DNA of 35,933 bases. Origin: Paenibacillus turicensis. Its GTDB lineage: Bacteria; Bacillota; Bacilli; Paenibacillales; Paenibacillaceae. The first letter of the stretch is position 1. Every line of letters starts with the position of its first letter. The DNA lies in the NCBI RefSeq assembly GCF_017873435.1, contig NZ_JAGGKG010000031.1, positions 1 through 35,933 of the forward strand. Direction: 5' to 3'. The translations under genes were made by a program, and so were the position numbers. The notes under the pieces were generated by a model, which made no database searches, was not told the DNA's origin, and saw only the letters and a program-made list of their open reading frames with translations. Below, piece by piece: positions 1 to 7,735 of this stretch.

Positions 1-56
1 TGCTTACTTAAAAGCTTAGTTTCAGTGTTAACTGCGTTCTCAGCAGCAACTCTTAT

Positions 57-85
57 AATATATCATCTTTCGATCGGTTATGCAA
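57..85 (-). promoter_or_regulatory. Proximal stable-RNA promoter (P2), firing leftward
   Basis: On the minus strand TTGCAT (85 to 80) and TATATT (62 to 57) are separated by exactly 17 bp, and AT tracts at about 86-125 look like an UP element. It points out of the window, so the transcript begins near position 50. A second promoter of the same design lies 115 bp upstream. Tandem promoters with AT-rich upstream DNA and no start codon within the visible leader are typical of Bacillales rRNA operons. That the downstream genes are rRNA is inferred, because they lie outside the window. Confidence 0.72.
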
Positions 86-171
86 GTCTTTTTTTAAAAA
101 AGTTTTTTAAGCTCTTGTTTAAGTTTTATTCTCACTCTTTTTAAAAGTCTTGTTTTCGCGACCGGACTCAT

Positions 172-200
172 AATATATCACGATTATAATAAAGAAGCAA
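172..200 (-). promoter_or_regulatory. Distal stable-RNA promoter (P1), firing leftward
   Basis: On the minus strand TTGCTT (200 to 195), a 17-bp spacer and TATATT (177 to 172) form a sigma-A promoter. It shares the GACTTGC context at -35 and GATATATTAT at -10 with the proximal promoter, so the two look like duplicates. AT-rich sequence at 201-240 could be an UP element. The 1-318 interval holds nothing else except the promoter and operator of the rightward TetR gene. Confidence 0.7.
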
Positions 201-258
201 GTCTTGTATTAATATTTTTTTAACTACCATTATATTTTGCATTTTACTTTACAGTAGC

Positions 259-293
259 TTGTCTCAACTGTTAATATTGAATATAAATTCAAT
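259..293 (+). promoter_or_regulatory. Promoter and palindromic operator of the tetR-CPBP operon
   Basis: TTGTCT (259-264), a 17-bp spacer and TATAAA (282-287) form a sigma-A promoter. A perfect dyad, ATTGAAT-ATAA-ATTCAAT (276-293), covers the -10 box. This is the usual position of a TetR-family autorepression operator, and the next gene is a TetR regulator. The binding itself is inferred. Confidence 0.7.
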
Positions 294-318
294 GAAATTA
301 TTTTCAAGGAGATTTCAG

Positions 319-912
319 ATGACTAAACGTGACGAACAAAAAGAGCGGCGAAGAATTAAAATATTAGAGACTGCTTTAGACTTATTTATTCGAAAGGGAT
401 ATGGCGAAACCAAAATTTCCGATATTGCTAAGGCTGCTAATATGAGTATGGGTCTGCTGTTCCACTACTTCAGCTCGAAAGAAGCATTATATGAAACGCT
501 AATCAAAATTGGATGTGAGAAGCTAAAGATGGATTTGCCCATTTCAAACGCTTCATCTATTGCAATATTTAAAACTGCTGCCGAGGATTTTTTATCCTTA
601 ATTAAATCTAGCCCATTTGCTGCAAAAATGTTTGTCCTTATGGAAAATGCCAATCATCTTGATATTTTGCCACATGAAGTCAAACAACAGTTAATAGAAG
701 GAGACACGATCATTCAGAAAAGTATTTCTATTATAAAAGAAGGGCAAAAACGCGGAGAAATTAAAGAAGGTGATCCAGAAGCTCTTTCTGTAGCTTTTTG
801 GTGTTCAATTCAAGGTATTGCTCAACATATCGCATTATATCCAAGTGCACCATGTCCTGAAGCAGACTGGTTAATATCCATTATTGAGAGAAAAAGGAGT
901 GATTCTGCATGA
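319..912 (+). CDS. TetR/AcrR family transcriptional regulator
   Basis: A 197-residue one-component repressor. The N-terminal helix-turn-helix spans about residues 12-58 and includes the family-typical stretches ILETALDLFIRKGY, ISDIAKAANMS and FHYFSSKEALYE. The helical C-terminal part should bind an unknown ligand and form the dimer. An upstream in-frame ATG at 259 is possible, but 319 is chosen because AAGGAG (306-311) lies 7 bp before it and because the longer N-terminus would overlap the promoter. The stop overlaps the start of the CPBP gene by 4 bases (ATGA), so the two are translationally coupled. It probably represses its own operon through the palindrome at 276-293. Confidence 0.9.
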   Translation: MTKRDEQKERRRIKILETALDLFIRKGYGETKISDIAKAANMSMGLLFHYFSSKEALYETLIKIGCEKLKMDLPISNASSIAIFKTAAEDFLSLIKSSPFAAKMFVLMENANHLDILPHEVKQQLIEGDTIIQKSISIIKEGQKRGEIKEGDPEALSVAFWCSIQGIAQHIALYPSAPCPEADWLISIIERKRSDSA

Positions 913-1724
913 CAACAAAAACGAGGACAAAAACAAGTTTAATTATTTTTATAATTGTAACTTTAGCAAGCGGATGGCTTGGTGTGCTATTAGATTTAGT
1001 CATTAAAAATAACGAACAAGGCAATTCCCTAGGTATGTTGTTATGGTTGGTTTTACCTCTTTTAGCTTCTATTACATTAAGATGGATTAACCGCGACGGG
1101 AAGGGAATGGGAATTAGACCGAATTTTAAAAGGAACTTGAAGTGGTATTTTGTAGCCTTAATCGTTTATCCATTAATCACGATGATCACATTAGGCTTAG
1201 GGATATTATGGGGAAGCACTACTATTAAGCTCGAACTTAATATCGTACTTCCGTTAATTGGTGCGGCACTTGTTACCTCATTTATTAAAAATATATTCGA
1301 GGAGTTTGCTTGGCGAGGTTATTTAACTCCAAAACTAATTGAACTTAACATTAACGATTGGTTAATCTATATTATTTCAGGTCTTGTTTGGGCATTATGG
1401 CATGCCCCCTACTACTTCTTCTTTTTACCTAATCATTATTTCGAAACGCTATCGAGAGTGGACACCATTTTAATTGGATGTGTACTTATGGTGATTTGGA
1501 ATGTGATGTTTGTTGAAATCTATCGTATAACTAATTCAGTTTGGCCTACGGTTCTAATGCACGCCGTCGAAGATGCTGTGCCTACTTTATTAACTACTGG
1601 AGGTTTCATTATATTTACAAAATATGATTGGTGGCTAAACCCCATCACTGGGATTATTGCTACAATATTATTTCTAGCTATCGGGCTTATGCTTCGGCGT
1701 GTACGCATGAGAATGAGTTATTGA
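909..1724 (+). CDS. CPBP family intramembrane metalloprotease-like protein
   Basis: A 271-residue polytopic membrane protein of the CPBP (CAAX protease and bacteriocin-processing, Abi) family. The conserved metal-site motifs are present: EEFAWRG at residues 131-137 (EExxxR), a histidine in WHAPYY (H165), and a third motif around H218 (HAVED). Several hydrophobic segments flank them. Family members process prenylated proteins or peptides, or act as bacteriocin self-immunity proteins; the substrate here is unknown. It overlaps the TetR gene by 4 bp and is probably induced when that repressor is released. A second, divergent CPBP gene with its own regulator lies at 14300-15058. Confidence 0.88.
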   Translation: MTTKTRTKTSLIIFIIVTLASGWLGVLLDLVIKNNEQGNSLGMLLWLVLPLLASITLRWINRDGKGMGIRPNFKRNLKWYFVALIVYPLITMITLGLGILWGSTTIKLELNIVLPLIGAALVTSFIKNIFEEFAWRGYLTPKLIELNINDWLIYIISGLVWALWHAPYYFFFLPNHYFETLSRVDTILIGCVLMVIWNVMFVEIYRITNSVWPTVLMHAVEDAVPTLLTTGGFIIFTKYDWWLNPITGIIATILFLAIGLMLRRVRMRMSY

Positions 1725-1733
1725 AGCTGTGAT

Positions 1734-2813
1734 TTATTTAAGCTGTGCTTCAGCAAGCAAAGGAAACAAGTTATCAAAAGCATGAGTGTTATTATCAAAA
1801 ACATAACCTCCAGCATATTTGCCATGTTGGGTTTGGAAATAAAGCATTCGCTTGTTCCATTTCTCCGCCCATTCCGTATCATTTTGTTGGAGTGCGAGCA
1901 AAATAGCTAATGCATATACAGCAGGTGATTCATACTCCACCGAAGGTTGAAGTGTATCACGATGATAGGCACCATATATTTTATGATTTTGTGCATATTG
2001 CTCCTGCAAAAACTGAAGCAAAGACTTATTATCTATCCCCGCCTCTCCTAAATGCAAAGCTACAATTAGTTGATCAATCAGATTCACCTTTTCATCATAG
2101 GTGTATTTTCCTGACTCTATTTCGTATAGCTTAGGATAAAACAAGGTGTCTATAGGCATGTGCTCTAAAATCGCAATATATTTATCATAATCATCAGAGT
2201 TCATAAGCTGATGCTTTTTCATCAACTTAAAGGCACCGACATCTACATACACTAAGCTTAAAGTTGGAGAATAATAATGATTGGCTTCATCATAAAAGTC
2301 CACAAGATATCCTTCAAGGCGGGTTTTGTCCATGAGATAAGTGTTTATCTTTTTTGCTAATTGAAGATCTGCTTCATCCCCCCATAGTTCATAGGCTTGT
2401 AGCAAAGCACGAACAATACGTAGGTCATCCCCTAACGCATTTGTAGTAACATGGGATACTCCATCTTTATCAAGCTTCCAATAAATATGTCCTTGTGGAC
2501 TCATAAATTTACTACGAAGTTGTTCAGTCGTATCAGAAAACAATTTCTGATCCTTCATCACAATTCCATATTCAAGCCATAAGCCAAGTGATTCAGACAA
2601 AGCTTCTCTGCCTGCGACAACATTAGGATCTGTTGAAGGTGCATCCTGCAAATAGCTTGCGATTGTCCCTGATGGATTAAACATATGATTACGAACAAAT
2701 TGTTCAGTTAAAGCACGAGGATTATTTGTTAGCTTCATTATAAAAAACACCGCCATAACAACACAAATAAGAACAATCATTACAAATACACGCCATTTTC
2801 GTTTAATAATCAT
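1734..2813 (-). CDS. Glycosyl hydrolase family 8-like protein, membrane-anchored (YdaJ-like)
   Basis: A 359-residue protein with an uncleaved signal anchor (about residues 8-27) and an extracellular all-helical domain. SESLG (residues 73-77) with E74 resembles the general-acid motif of GH8 six-hairpin glycosidases, and ALGDDLRIVRALL (about 126-138) matches the second conserved aspartate motif, so both catalytic regions can be placed. It resembles Bacillus YdaJ, which is linked to exopolysaccharide production, but no exopolysaccharide operon is visible here, so the substrate is unknown. It converges on the CPBP gene with a 9-bp gap, and no clear terminator was seen between them. GGAGG upstream supports the ATG start, although the spacing is long. 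Confidence 0.72.
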   Translation of the reverse strand: MIIKRKWRVFVMIVLICVVMAVFFIMKLTNNPRALTEQFVRNHMFNPSGTIASYLQDAPSTDPNVVAGREALSESLGLWLEYGIVMKDQKLFSDTTEQLRSKFMSPQGHIYWKLDKDGVSHVTTNALGDDLRIVRALLQAYELWGDEADLQLAKKINTYLMDKTRLEGYLVDFYDEANHYYSPTLSLVYVDVGAFKLMKKHQLMNSDDYDKYIAILEHMPIDTLFYPKLYEIESGKYTYDEKVNLIDQLIVALHLGEAGIDNKSLLQFLQEQYAQNHKIYGAYHRDTLQPSVEYESPAVYALAILLALQQNDTEWAEKWNKRMLYFQTQHGKYAGGYVFDNNTHAFDNLFPLLAEAQLK

Positions 2814-3117
2814 GAAAGCAGAGAAACCTCCATTTGAACTTTATTTACAACTACTTTTTATTGTTTCTTCTTATTATAATGCTCTAACTGTATCATGCAC
2901 TATTTTGGATCTAGATATTTCTTCTTGCGACTCACTGCACTTCACTTACTATAGAAGAGTTGAGCCATTCCATTGCCCACTTCTTAACTTCATTATTAAT
3001 GTTTCAATTGTAATCGTTCAATAATAAGTAAGAAAAAAAGCGTCCTTAAGTTAAAAACCTAAGAACGCTTATATAGCTGAGTTACTTTTAAATTATTTAT
3101 AGCATGAATATTTAACT
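2814..3117. other. Intergenic region: leader of the GH8-like gene and terminator of the purine permease
   Basis: This 304-bp gap holds the upstream region of the leftward GH8-like gene, with a TATAAT-like box on the minus strand (2878 to 2873) but no convincing -35. Its right end holds the terminator of the permease gene. A plus-strand reading frame of about 70 codons from 2812 has no ribosome binding site and no recognisable domain. Confidence 0.5.
3033..3070 (-). terminator. Rho-independent terminator of the purine permease gene
   Basis: The arms at 3038-3048 and 3060-3070 form an 11-bp stem (AAGCGT core, one G-U pair on the minus strand) with an 11-nt loop. It is followed on the minus strand by a run of T. 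It lies 48 bp past the permease stop codon. Confidence 0.85.
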
Positions 3118-4485
3118 TTATTCGCCACCGATAAATACGTAACGGCAAACGACTAATACTGCTAGCAACCACATTAACCAGTGAACCTTCACCTTGTTTT
3201 TCGTAAACAATGTAGATACCCCACCTAAAATTACGTAGGATACGATCCCTGCAGAAATCCCGTTCGCGATACTACCGGAGAATGGCATCAAGACGATGGT
3301 AAGGAATGCAGGGAATGCATAAAGGAAATCGTCCCACTCGATGCTACGAACTTGACCGATCATCAACACACCAACAATGATTAAGGCTGGTGCAGTTGCC
3401 GCTGATGGCACTACCGCTGCAAGTGGAGCAATAAATAAAGCAAGCAAGAACATTACACCAGTAGCAACAGACGTTAAACCTGTACGTCCACCTGCTGCAA
3501 CACCTGCAGTACTTTCTACATAAGAAGTGATTGTACTTGTACCCAAGAATGCACCCGCACTTACACCCACTGCATCAACAAGCATCGCTTGTCCAATTTT
3601 CTTTTCGCCTTCTTCTTTGTTTTTCATTAGACCAGCACGAGTAGCAGTTCCGACTAATGTGCCAAATGTATCAAACAATTCTACAAACGTAAAGACAAAT
3701 ACGATTTCAAATAAACCAAGCTTAAATGCTGCGCCAAGGTCAAGCTGACCTACCGCTAAATTATCAAAAGTAGGGATCCAGTTAGCATTAGACAAACCGC
3801 TAAGGTCTGTAACCCCCATCGGAATACCAATTAAAGTTGTAGCAACGATACCGATCAGCATTGCACCTTGTATTTTTAAAACGGAAAGGATTGCAATGAT
3901 AATTAAGCCAATGAGTGTTAACTGGATTTCGGCACTGTGAACAAAATTTCCTAAGGCAAAATTAAGCTGACTGCCTAATGCAAATCCATTTTCAACTGTT
4001 CCAGTCACGTTTGCACCAATTAAATTACTCATTTTGAGTCCCAAACTAGCTACAAATAAGCCGATACCGACTGTAATGGCTGCCTTCAAGCTTTGAGGTA
4101 CTGCAACCAAAAGCAATTGGCGAATTTTTGTTACCGTCAGGATCAAGAAAATAATACCGGAAATAAATACAGCACCTAATGCTGCCTGCCAAGTGATTGC
4201 ACCGTTAGAGCCAAGTACAACCGTCATGAAATATGCGTTAAGTCCCATACCTGGAGCAAGTGCAATTGGAATATTAACAAAAACGCCCATTGCAATGGTA
4301 ATTAACCCCGCACCAACTGCAGTTGCAAAAAATACGCCATCCGTTGGAATACCTGCGCCGCCAGGGCCTAAGAACAAATTGTTTACGAGTAAGATGTAGG
4401 CCATCGTCATAAACGTTGTAATCCCCGCGATAATTTCCGTTCTTACATTCGTTCCGTGTTCCTTAAGTTTAAAGAACCGATCCAT
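3118..4485 (-). CDS. pbuG: NCS2 family permease, guanine/hypoxanthine transporter (PbuG-like)
   Basis: A 455-residue polytopic transporter of the NCS2/AzgA-like branch, which imports purine bases with protons. The N-terminus (MDRFFKLKEHGTN then TEIIAGITTFMTMAYIL) and the internal FVELFDTFGTL segment are typical of PbuG/PbuO proteins. ATG at 4485 is preferred over upstream in-frame starts because GGGGGAG lies 9 bp before it, and the upstream extension would be encoded by the riboswitch and terminator region. Expression should be controlled by the guanine-type riboswitch at 4599-4661, which supports purine bases as substrate. It is a single-gene unit with its own promoter and terminator. Confidence 0.92.
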   Translation of the reverse strand: MDRFFKLKEHGTNVRTEIIAGITTFMTMAYILLVNNLFLGPGGAGIPTDGVFFATAVGAGLITIAMGVFVNIPIALAPGMGLNAYFMTVVLGSNGAITWQAALGAVFISGIIFLILTVTKIRQLLLVAVPQSLKAAITVGIGLFVASLGLKMSNLIGANVTGTVENGFALGSQLNFALGNFVHSAEIQLTLIGLIIIAILSVLKIQGAMLIGIVATTLIGIPMGVTDLSGLSNANWIPTFDNLAVGQLDLGAAFKLGLFEIVFVFTFVELFDTFGTLVGTATRAGLMKNKEEGEKKIGQAMLVDAVGVSAGAFLGTSTITSYVESTAGVAAGGRTGLTSVATGVMFLLALFIAPLAAVVPSAATAPALIIVGVLMIGQVRSIEWDDFLYAFPAFLTIVLMPFSGSIANGISAGIVSYVILGGVSTLFTKNKVKVHWLMWLLAVLVVCRYVFIGGE

Positions 4486-4523
4486 GGTTAAAAACTCCCC
4501 CTTAAAATGTGTCGGGTAACGAC

Positions 4524-4551
4524 AAAAAACCGGGTCAATTCCACTCCCCGG
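4524..4551 (-). terminator. Riboswitch expression-platform terminator
   Basis: On the minus strand a CCGGG/CCCGG stem (4551-4547 with 4534-4530), a 12-nt loop and six T residues (4529-4524) lie between the purine aptamer and the permease start codon. The 5' arm overlaps GGCTGCG (plus strand 4550-4556), which can pair with the 3' side of aptamer stem P1 (plus 4600-4606). This gives a terminator/antiterminator switch. Confidence 0.75.
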
Positions 4552-4598
4552 CTGCGTACTAAATAGAAAAGCGTTAAACAAACGCGACGCTCTTCTCT

Positions 4599-4661
4599 TC
4601 GTAGCCAGATCATTACGGTGATCTTGTAGAAACTTCTGAGCCAATCCTCAGAATTATACGA
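4599..4661 (-). ncRNA. Purine riboswitch aptamer, guanine type
   Basis: Read on the minus strand, the element has P1 arms TCGTA/TACGA, J1/2 TAAT, P2 arms TCTGAG/CTCAGA, the conserved J2/3 GTTTCTAC, P3 arms AGATCA/TGATCT around CCGTAA, and J3/1 GGCTAC. By alignment to the xpt aptamer, the base equivalent to position 74 is C, which specifies guanine or hypoxanthine rather than adenine (U74). Ligand binding should stabilise P1 and so favour the downstream terminator, switching the permease off when purines are plentiful. Confidence 0.93.
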
Positions 4662-4696
4662 AAAGCTTAAATTGCAATTGTCGAAAAACCCATTTA

Positions 4697-4718
4697 TAAG
4701 TCCATTCACGAGGACTTA
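4697..4718 (-). other. Leader hairpin upstream of the purine riboswitch
   Basis: A 7-bp perfect stem TAAGTCC/GGACTTA with an 8-nt loop lies between the transcription start and the aptamer. It is followed on the minus strand by TGGGTTTTTC. It could be a weak early terminator or a protective 5' hairpin. It does not match a second purine aptamer. Confidence 0.45.
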
Positions 4719-4729
4719 CTACATGAATC

Positions 4730-4758
4730 ATTCTAGGCGTCGCGTCTCTTCTTGTCAA
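4730..4758 (-). promoter_or_regulatory. Sigma-A promoter of the riboswitch-controlled permease
   Basis: On the minus strand a perfect TTGACA (4758 to 4753), a 17-bp spacer and TAGAAT (4735 to 4730) are present. Transcription would start near 4723, giving a leader of about 240 nt that carries the hairpin, the aptamer and the terminator. These elements account for the whole 4486-4827 gap. Confidence 0.85.
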
Positions 4759-4827
4759 TAAGAAAAACGAATATTCAACACAAAAACTAATTTAATGTTC
4801 GTGATTTGTTCAAAATATTGCTTTTAT

Positions 4828-5394
4828 TTAAGATTTCATTGTTTGGTTCTGAAATTTGTCACGTTGACCATATTGGTTTACTAACGATAAGCCACCACAA
4901 ATTAGACATAATATCACTACTTGTTGACTAATTATTTCGCTACTAAGTAACGTATAGAACTGAAACACTTGGAGCATACAATAGCCTAATCCCGCACCTA
5001 TTACAAAGGAGCTAATTTCTATATGTTCTTGTCGCATACCAAAATAATTCAGTAACCTCAGAATCAGTAACACAATGTTACATGCAGTAACCACGATCAT
5101 ACCGATTGTATACAGCTGCATTGATTCATAGTTATCAATATTAAAGTCACTTAAAACTTTCAGCAAAATAATCGCTACGATCCACAGTGCAAATTGACCT
5201 AAAACTTCTAACACTATCGTCGTGATATAGCCTTTGCTGCTTTGTTTAGATAATACCTTAAATATCCCAATCCCTATTGCTAATATAACTAATACCAGAC
5301 TTAGACTATACAAGTAGCTTTCAAGTTTTCCAGTAAAGAAATCAGCTAGAAAGTTTATTAATACTTGAATTATCACTTCAATAAATGAAAACAT
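4828..5394 (-). CDS. Small polytopic membrane protein of unknown function
   Basis: A 188-residue protein with about five hydrophobic segments (roughly residues 28-48, 57-83, 93-115, 127-150 and 155-172). No catalytic motif or named domain was recognised. GGGGGA lies 6 bp before the ATG. It follows the AraC-type regulator gene on the same strand after 39 bp, so the two are probably co-transcribed and the membrane protein may be a target or partner of that regulator. Confidence 0.68.
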   Translation of the reverse strand: MFSFIEVIIQVLINFLADFFTGKLESYLYSLSLVLVILAIGIGIFKVLSKQSSKGYITTIVLEVLGQFALWIVAIILLKVLSDFNIDNYESMQLYTIGMIVVTACNIVLLILRLLNYFGMRQEHIEISSFVIGAGLGYCMLQVFQFYTLLSSEIISQQVVILCLICGGLSLVNQYGQRDKFQNQTMKS

Positions 5395-5433
5395 CCCATG
5401 TCCCCCGATACCATATCTCTCTTAAGCAAAATC

Positions 5434-6357
5434 TTAGTCCTCAAAGGTTAGGTTTTGTGGCTCTAGAGGTAATGTCTCATCTGCACCTGTAAATTGGGTT
5501 ACTTCGATATCTTTGCCTACTTCTTCAAATTGGCAATTATCCAACCACACTTTACCTGATCCAGATAATAAAATACCAATACTTATGGTAGCCGCCTCAT
5601 CTGATATATCTAATACACAAGCATAATAATTCCATGAAACAGTTCCTTTAATACTACGGTATTCCATATTGTCAAAAGCTAGCATGTTTTGTTTTTGGTC
5701 GTCAACTCTCATCCACAAACCACACCACCCGTTAACATCCTCAGTTTTCACGAAACCTGAAAAACGCATTCTTTTACCGATATACTGTTTAGCTTGAAAT
5801 TGCTGCATTAACGTGCCAAATTCATTGGTAGTTACATCTATTTCTTGATTAGAAGCCAAACAAAGTGACTTACTTCCTTCATGATAGGTTTCATGATCCA
5901 AATGTACATCATATTTATTAGGACTTGTTCCTGTTGTAAACCATCCATTGATATTTGACACTATAATCCCTTCTTTCATAGGTATAAGTAATCTCATTTG
6001 TGAGCGGTACGATGCTGGTGGCAATGAATACAATGCTTTAAACGCCCTCGTAAATGCTTCTTGACTTTCAAAACCATAATGCAACGCAATATCCAAAATA
6101 CGCTCGTCCGTATACAATAGCAGGTATGCCGAAGAGCTTAATCTTCGATAACGAATATAAGTATTTAAGCTTTGACCCACATATTTACTAAAAATACGAT
6201 GGAAGTGATATTTAGAGAAGCCAACCTGTTTTGCCACAATATCTAAATTCAAATCCTGATCTAGATTTTGCTCAATATACTTAATACTTTGCTGAATAAT
6301 ATCGTAATAAATGTAACTCTCTCCTTTCTTCTCATGTTGTATCTTTATTATAGCCAT
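5434..6357 (-). CDS. AraC family regulator with a C-terminal carbohydrate-binding-like domain
   Basis: A 307-residue protein. Residues about 18-118 form a double helix-turn-helix of the AraC/XylS type (LDIVAKQVGFSKYHFHRIF, then ILDIALHYGFESQEAFTRAF). Unusually, the DNA-binding part is N-terminal. Residues about 145-300 look like a beta-sandwich of the CBM4/9 or galactose-binding type, with the characteristic final segment GKVWLDNCQFEEV. It may sense a sugar or glycan, but the ligand is unknown. The start is supported by AAAGGA 7 bp upstream. It leads a probable two-gene operon with the 188-residue membrane protein. Confidence 0.85.
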   Translation of the reverse strand: MAIIKIQHEKKGESYIYYDIIQQSIKYIEQNLDQDLNLDIVAKQVGFSKYHFHRIFSKYVGQSLNTYIRYRRLSSSAYLLLYTDERILDIALHYGFESQEAFTRAFKALYSLPPASYRSQMRLLIPMKEGIIVSNINGWFTTGTSPNKYDVHLDHETYHEGSKSLCLASNQEIDVTTNEFGTLMQQFQAKQYIGKRMRFSGFVKTEDVNGWCGLWMRVDDQKQNMLAFDNMEYRSIKGTVSWNYYACVLDISDEAATISIGILLSGSGKVWLDNCQFEEVGKDIEVTQFTGADETLPLEPQNLTFED

Positions 6358-6432
6358 GCATTATCCTTTAATTTTTGATACATCTTGCTATAATTTCGCC
6401 AAAGGCTATGACAACAGTCTTAGTTTTAAAAT

Positions 6433-6467
6433 AAAAAAATAGATGCCCCTACTTACGAAAGGCATCC
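6433..6467 (-). terminator. Terminator of the epimerase-like gene
   Basis: GATGCC/GGCATC arms (6442-6447 and 6461-6466) are followed on the minus strand by a seven-base T run and then ATTTT. It lies about 60 bp past the stop codon of the epimerase homologue. Confidence 0.8.
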
Positions 6468-6525
6468 ATTTCCACTTCATTTTCCTTCACTTTAACTTAC
6501 TTCTAAATCTTGAAATATTCTTCTT

Positions 6526-7563
6526 TCATTTCAGCTTGCTTAGCAACTGATCTTCCTGTTCATAAATCCGCAGCTGCGCATGATAGTCAGGTAAGGTTGT
6601 ATCTGCAATACAAGCAACCTCCCATTTTACTGTTCGTTTAAGAGTTTCATCATAAGGAATAATCTCATACGCTCCAAACTCTTGTTCAAATCGTTCACTA
6701 CTTGCAACAATAGATTGATTCGTATTGTATGGAAATGCCGCAAATGACGGTAGCTCTGATTTTGGTAGAACAATAATTTGACCATTCCAATCTAATGTTG
6801 CAGCGATGTTTTGAATATGTTCTAGCATCGTAGGAGCATTGGGATTCGCAATATTGTATATCGTGTGCTTCCCAACTGGGGCAGCAATGGCTAATGCCAT
6901 CGCATGGGCAACATTTTCAACATAGCTATGACTCCAACGCCAGTTAGCAAAACCATCATCAAGTAAAATGTGTGGTCGATGATCCAGCATTGGCTTGAGC
7001 TTCAAGTAAGAAAATAGCCGGTGTTGTGGGTCGCCTGGTCCGTAAATAGCTGGCAAACGTAAGATCGTCACATGGATTTCCTGCTGGGATTGCCATACTT
7101 CCTCGACAAGTAATTTATCATATAAATTATCAAAATCATCATCAGGCTTCAGCTTATTTCGGTTCGGAAAGCGATTAGGCCTAAGCCTTGAATCTTCGGT
7201 TAATGGTATCGGTTCAAGGTCGCCTTGGGCTTGCCCTTTTACAATCGCAAAGGCACGATATACGTCATGACTCGACGTGACGATTACCCGACTCGTAATC
7301 CCTCGCACAGCTTGAAAAATAAGTGCAGCACTTTCCGCCGTACCCGAAGCCATATCAACTACAACATCAGGTGCAAATTGCTCAAAATGAGAGCGATAGT
7401 CCATAATATGTTTAATTTCACCACGAATATGTTTCACCGACTGCAACCAAGAATCATTAGCTGAGCCACGATGGAAAATAGCAACCTCATGTCCTTCTTC
7501 AATAAGCTTTTTTAAAATATACAACTCTACAAATGATGTCCCACCTACAATAAGAACTCTCAT
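6526..7563 (-). CDS. NAD-dependent epimerase/dehydratase family protein (atypical SDR)
   Basis: A 345-residue protein with an N-terminal Rossmann fold (MRVLIVGGTSF) and later segments typical of extended or atypical SDRs, such as VTILRLPAIYGPGDPQHRLF and WRWSHSYVENVAHAMALA. Two motifs are weakened. The usual GGTxFxG loop reads GGTSFVE, with glutamate in place of the third glycine, and the YxxxK position reads LYDKLL. Nucleotide binding is therefore plausible but unusual, and the substrate is unknown. ATG at 7563 is chosen over 7587 because GGAGGG lies 7 bp before it. It is a single-gene unit with its own terminator. Confidence 0.82.
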   Translation of the reverse strand: MRVLIVGGTSFVELYILKKLIEEGHEVAIFHRGSANDSWLQSVKHIRGEIKHIMDYRSHFEQFAPDVVVDMASGTAESAALIFQAVRGITSRVIVTSSHDVYRAFAIVKGQAQGDLEPIPLTEDSRLRPNRFPNRNKLKPDDDFDNLYDKLLVEEVWQSQQEIHVTILRLPAIYGPGDPQHRLFSYLKLKPMLDHRPHILLDDGFANWRWSHSYVENVAHAMALAIAAPVGKHTIYNIANPNAPTMLEHIQNIAATLDWNGQIIVLPKSELPSFAAFPYNTNQSIVASSERFEQEFGAYEIIPYDETLKRTVKWEVACIADTTLPDYHAQLRIYEQEDQLLSKLK

Positions 7564-7658
7564 TATGCATCCCTCCAGCTTATACACCAGATTTTACACT
7601 ATAAAACACTCATTCACACCTTTACCCTCTAAAAGACTATTTTAAACGATTTTTTAGT

Positions 7659-7698
7659 AAAAAAAAGAACATAACGATGACAAAATGTCATGTTTATG
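7659..7698 (-). terminator. Probable terminator of the dfsB-like/merR operon
   Basis: ATGACA-AAA-TGTCAT (7677-7691) is flanked by CATAA/TTATG arms across a 2x2 mismatch, giving 11 bp in all. On the minus strand it is followed by TTC and an eight-base T run. It lies 37 bp past the MerR stop codon. The same dyad could instead be an operator, but the T run favours termination. Confidence 0.6.
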
Positions 7699-7735
7699 CT
7701 CAAATTGAAATAATCCTTTATGTTATCTCCCTATG

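Noticed and set aside
2812..3024. A 70-codon plus-strand frame opposite the start of the GH8-like gene
   Set aside because: No ribosome binding site, no domain and atypical composition; it overlaps the divergent gene's leader.
3038..3070. Possible operator dyad upstream of the GH8-like gene
   Set aside because: The stem plus minus-strand T run and its place right after the permease stop codon fit a rho-independent terminator better.
4488..4709. A 73-codon minus-strand frame upstream of the purine permease
   Set aside because: It lies entirely within the riboswitch, terminator and leader hairpin, whose structures explain the sequence, and it has no recognisable domain.
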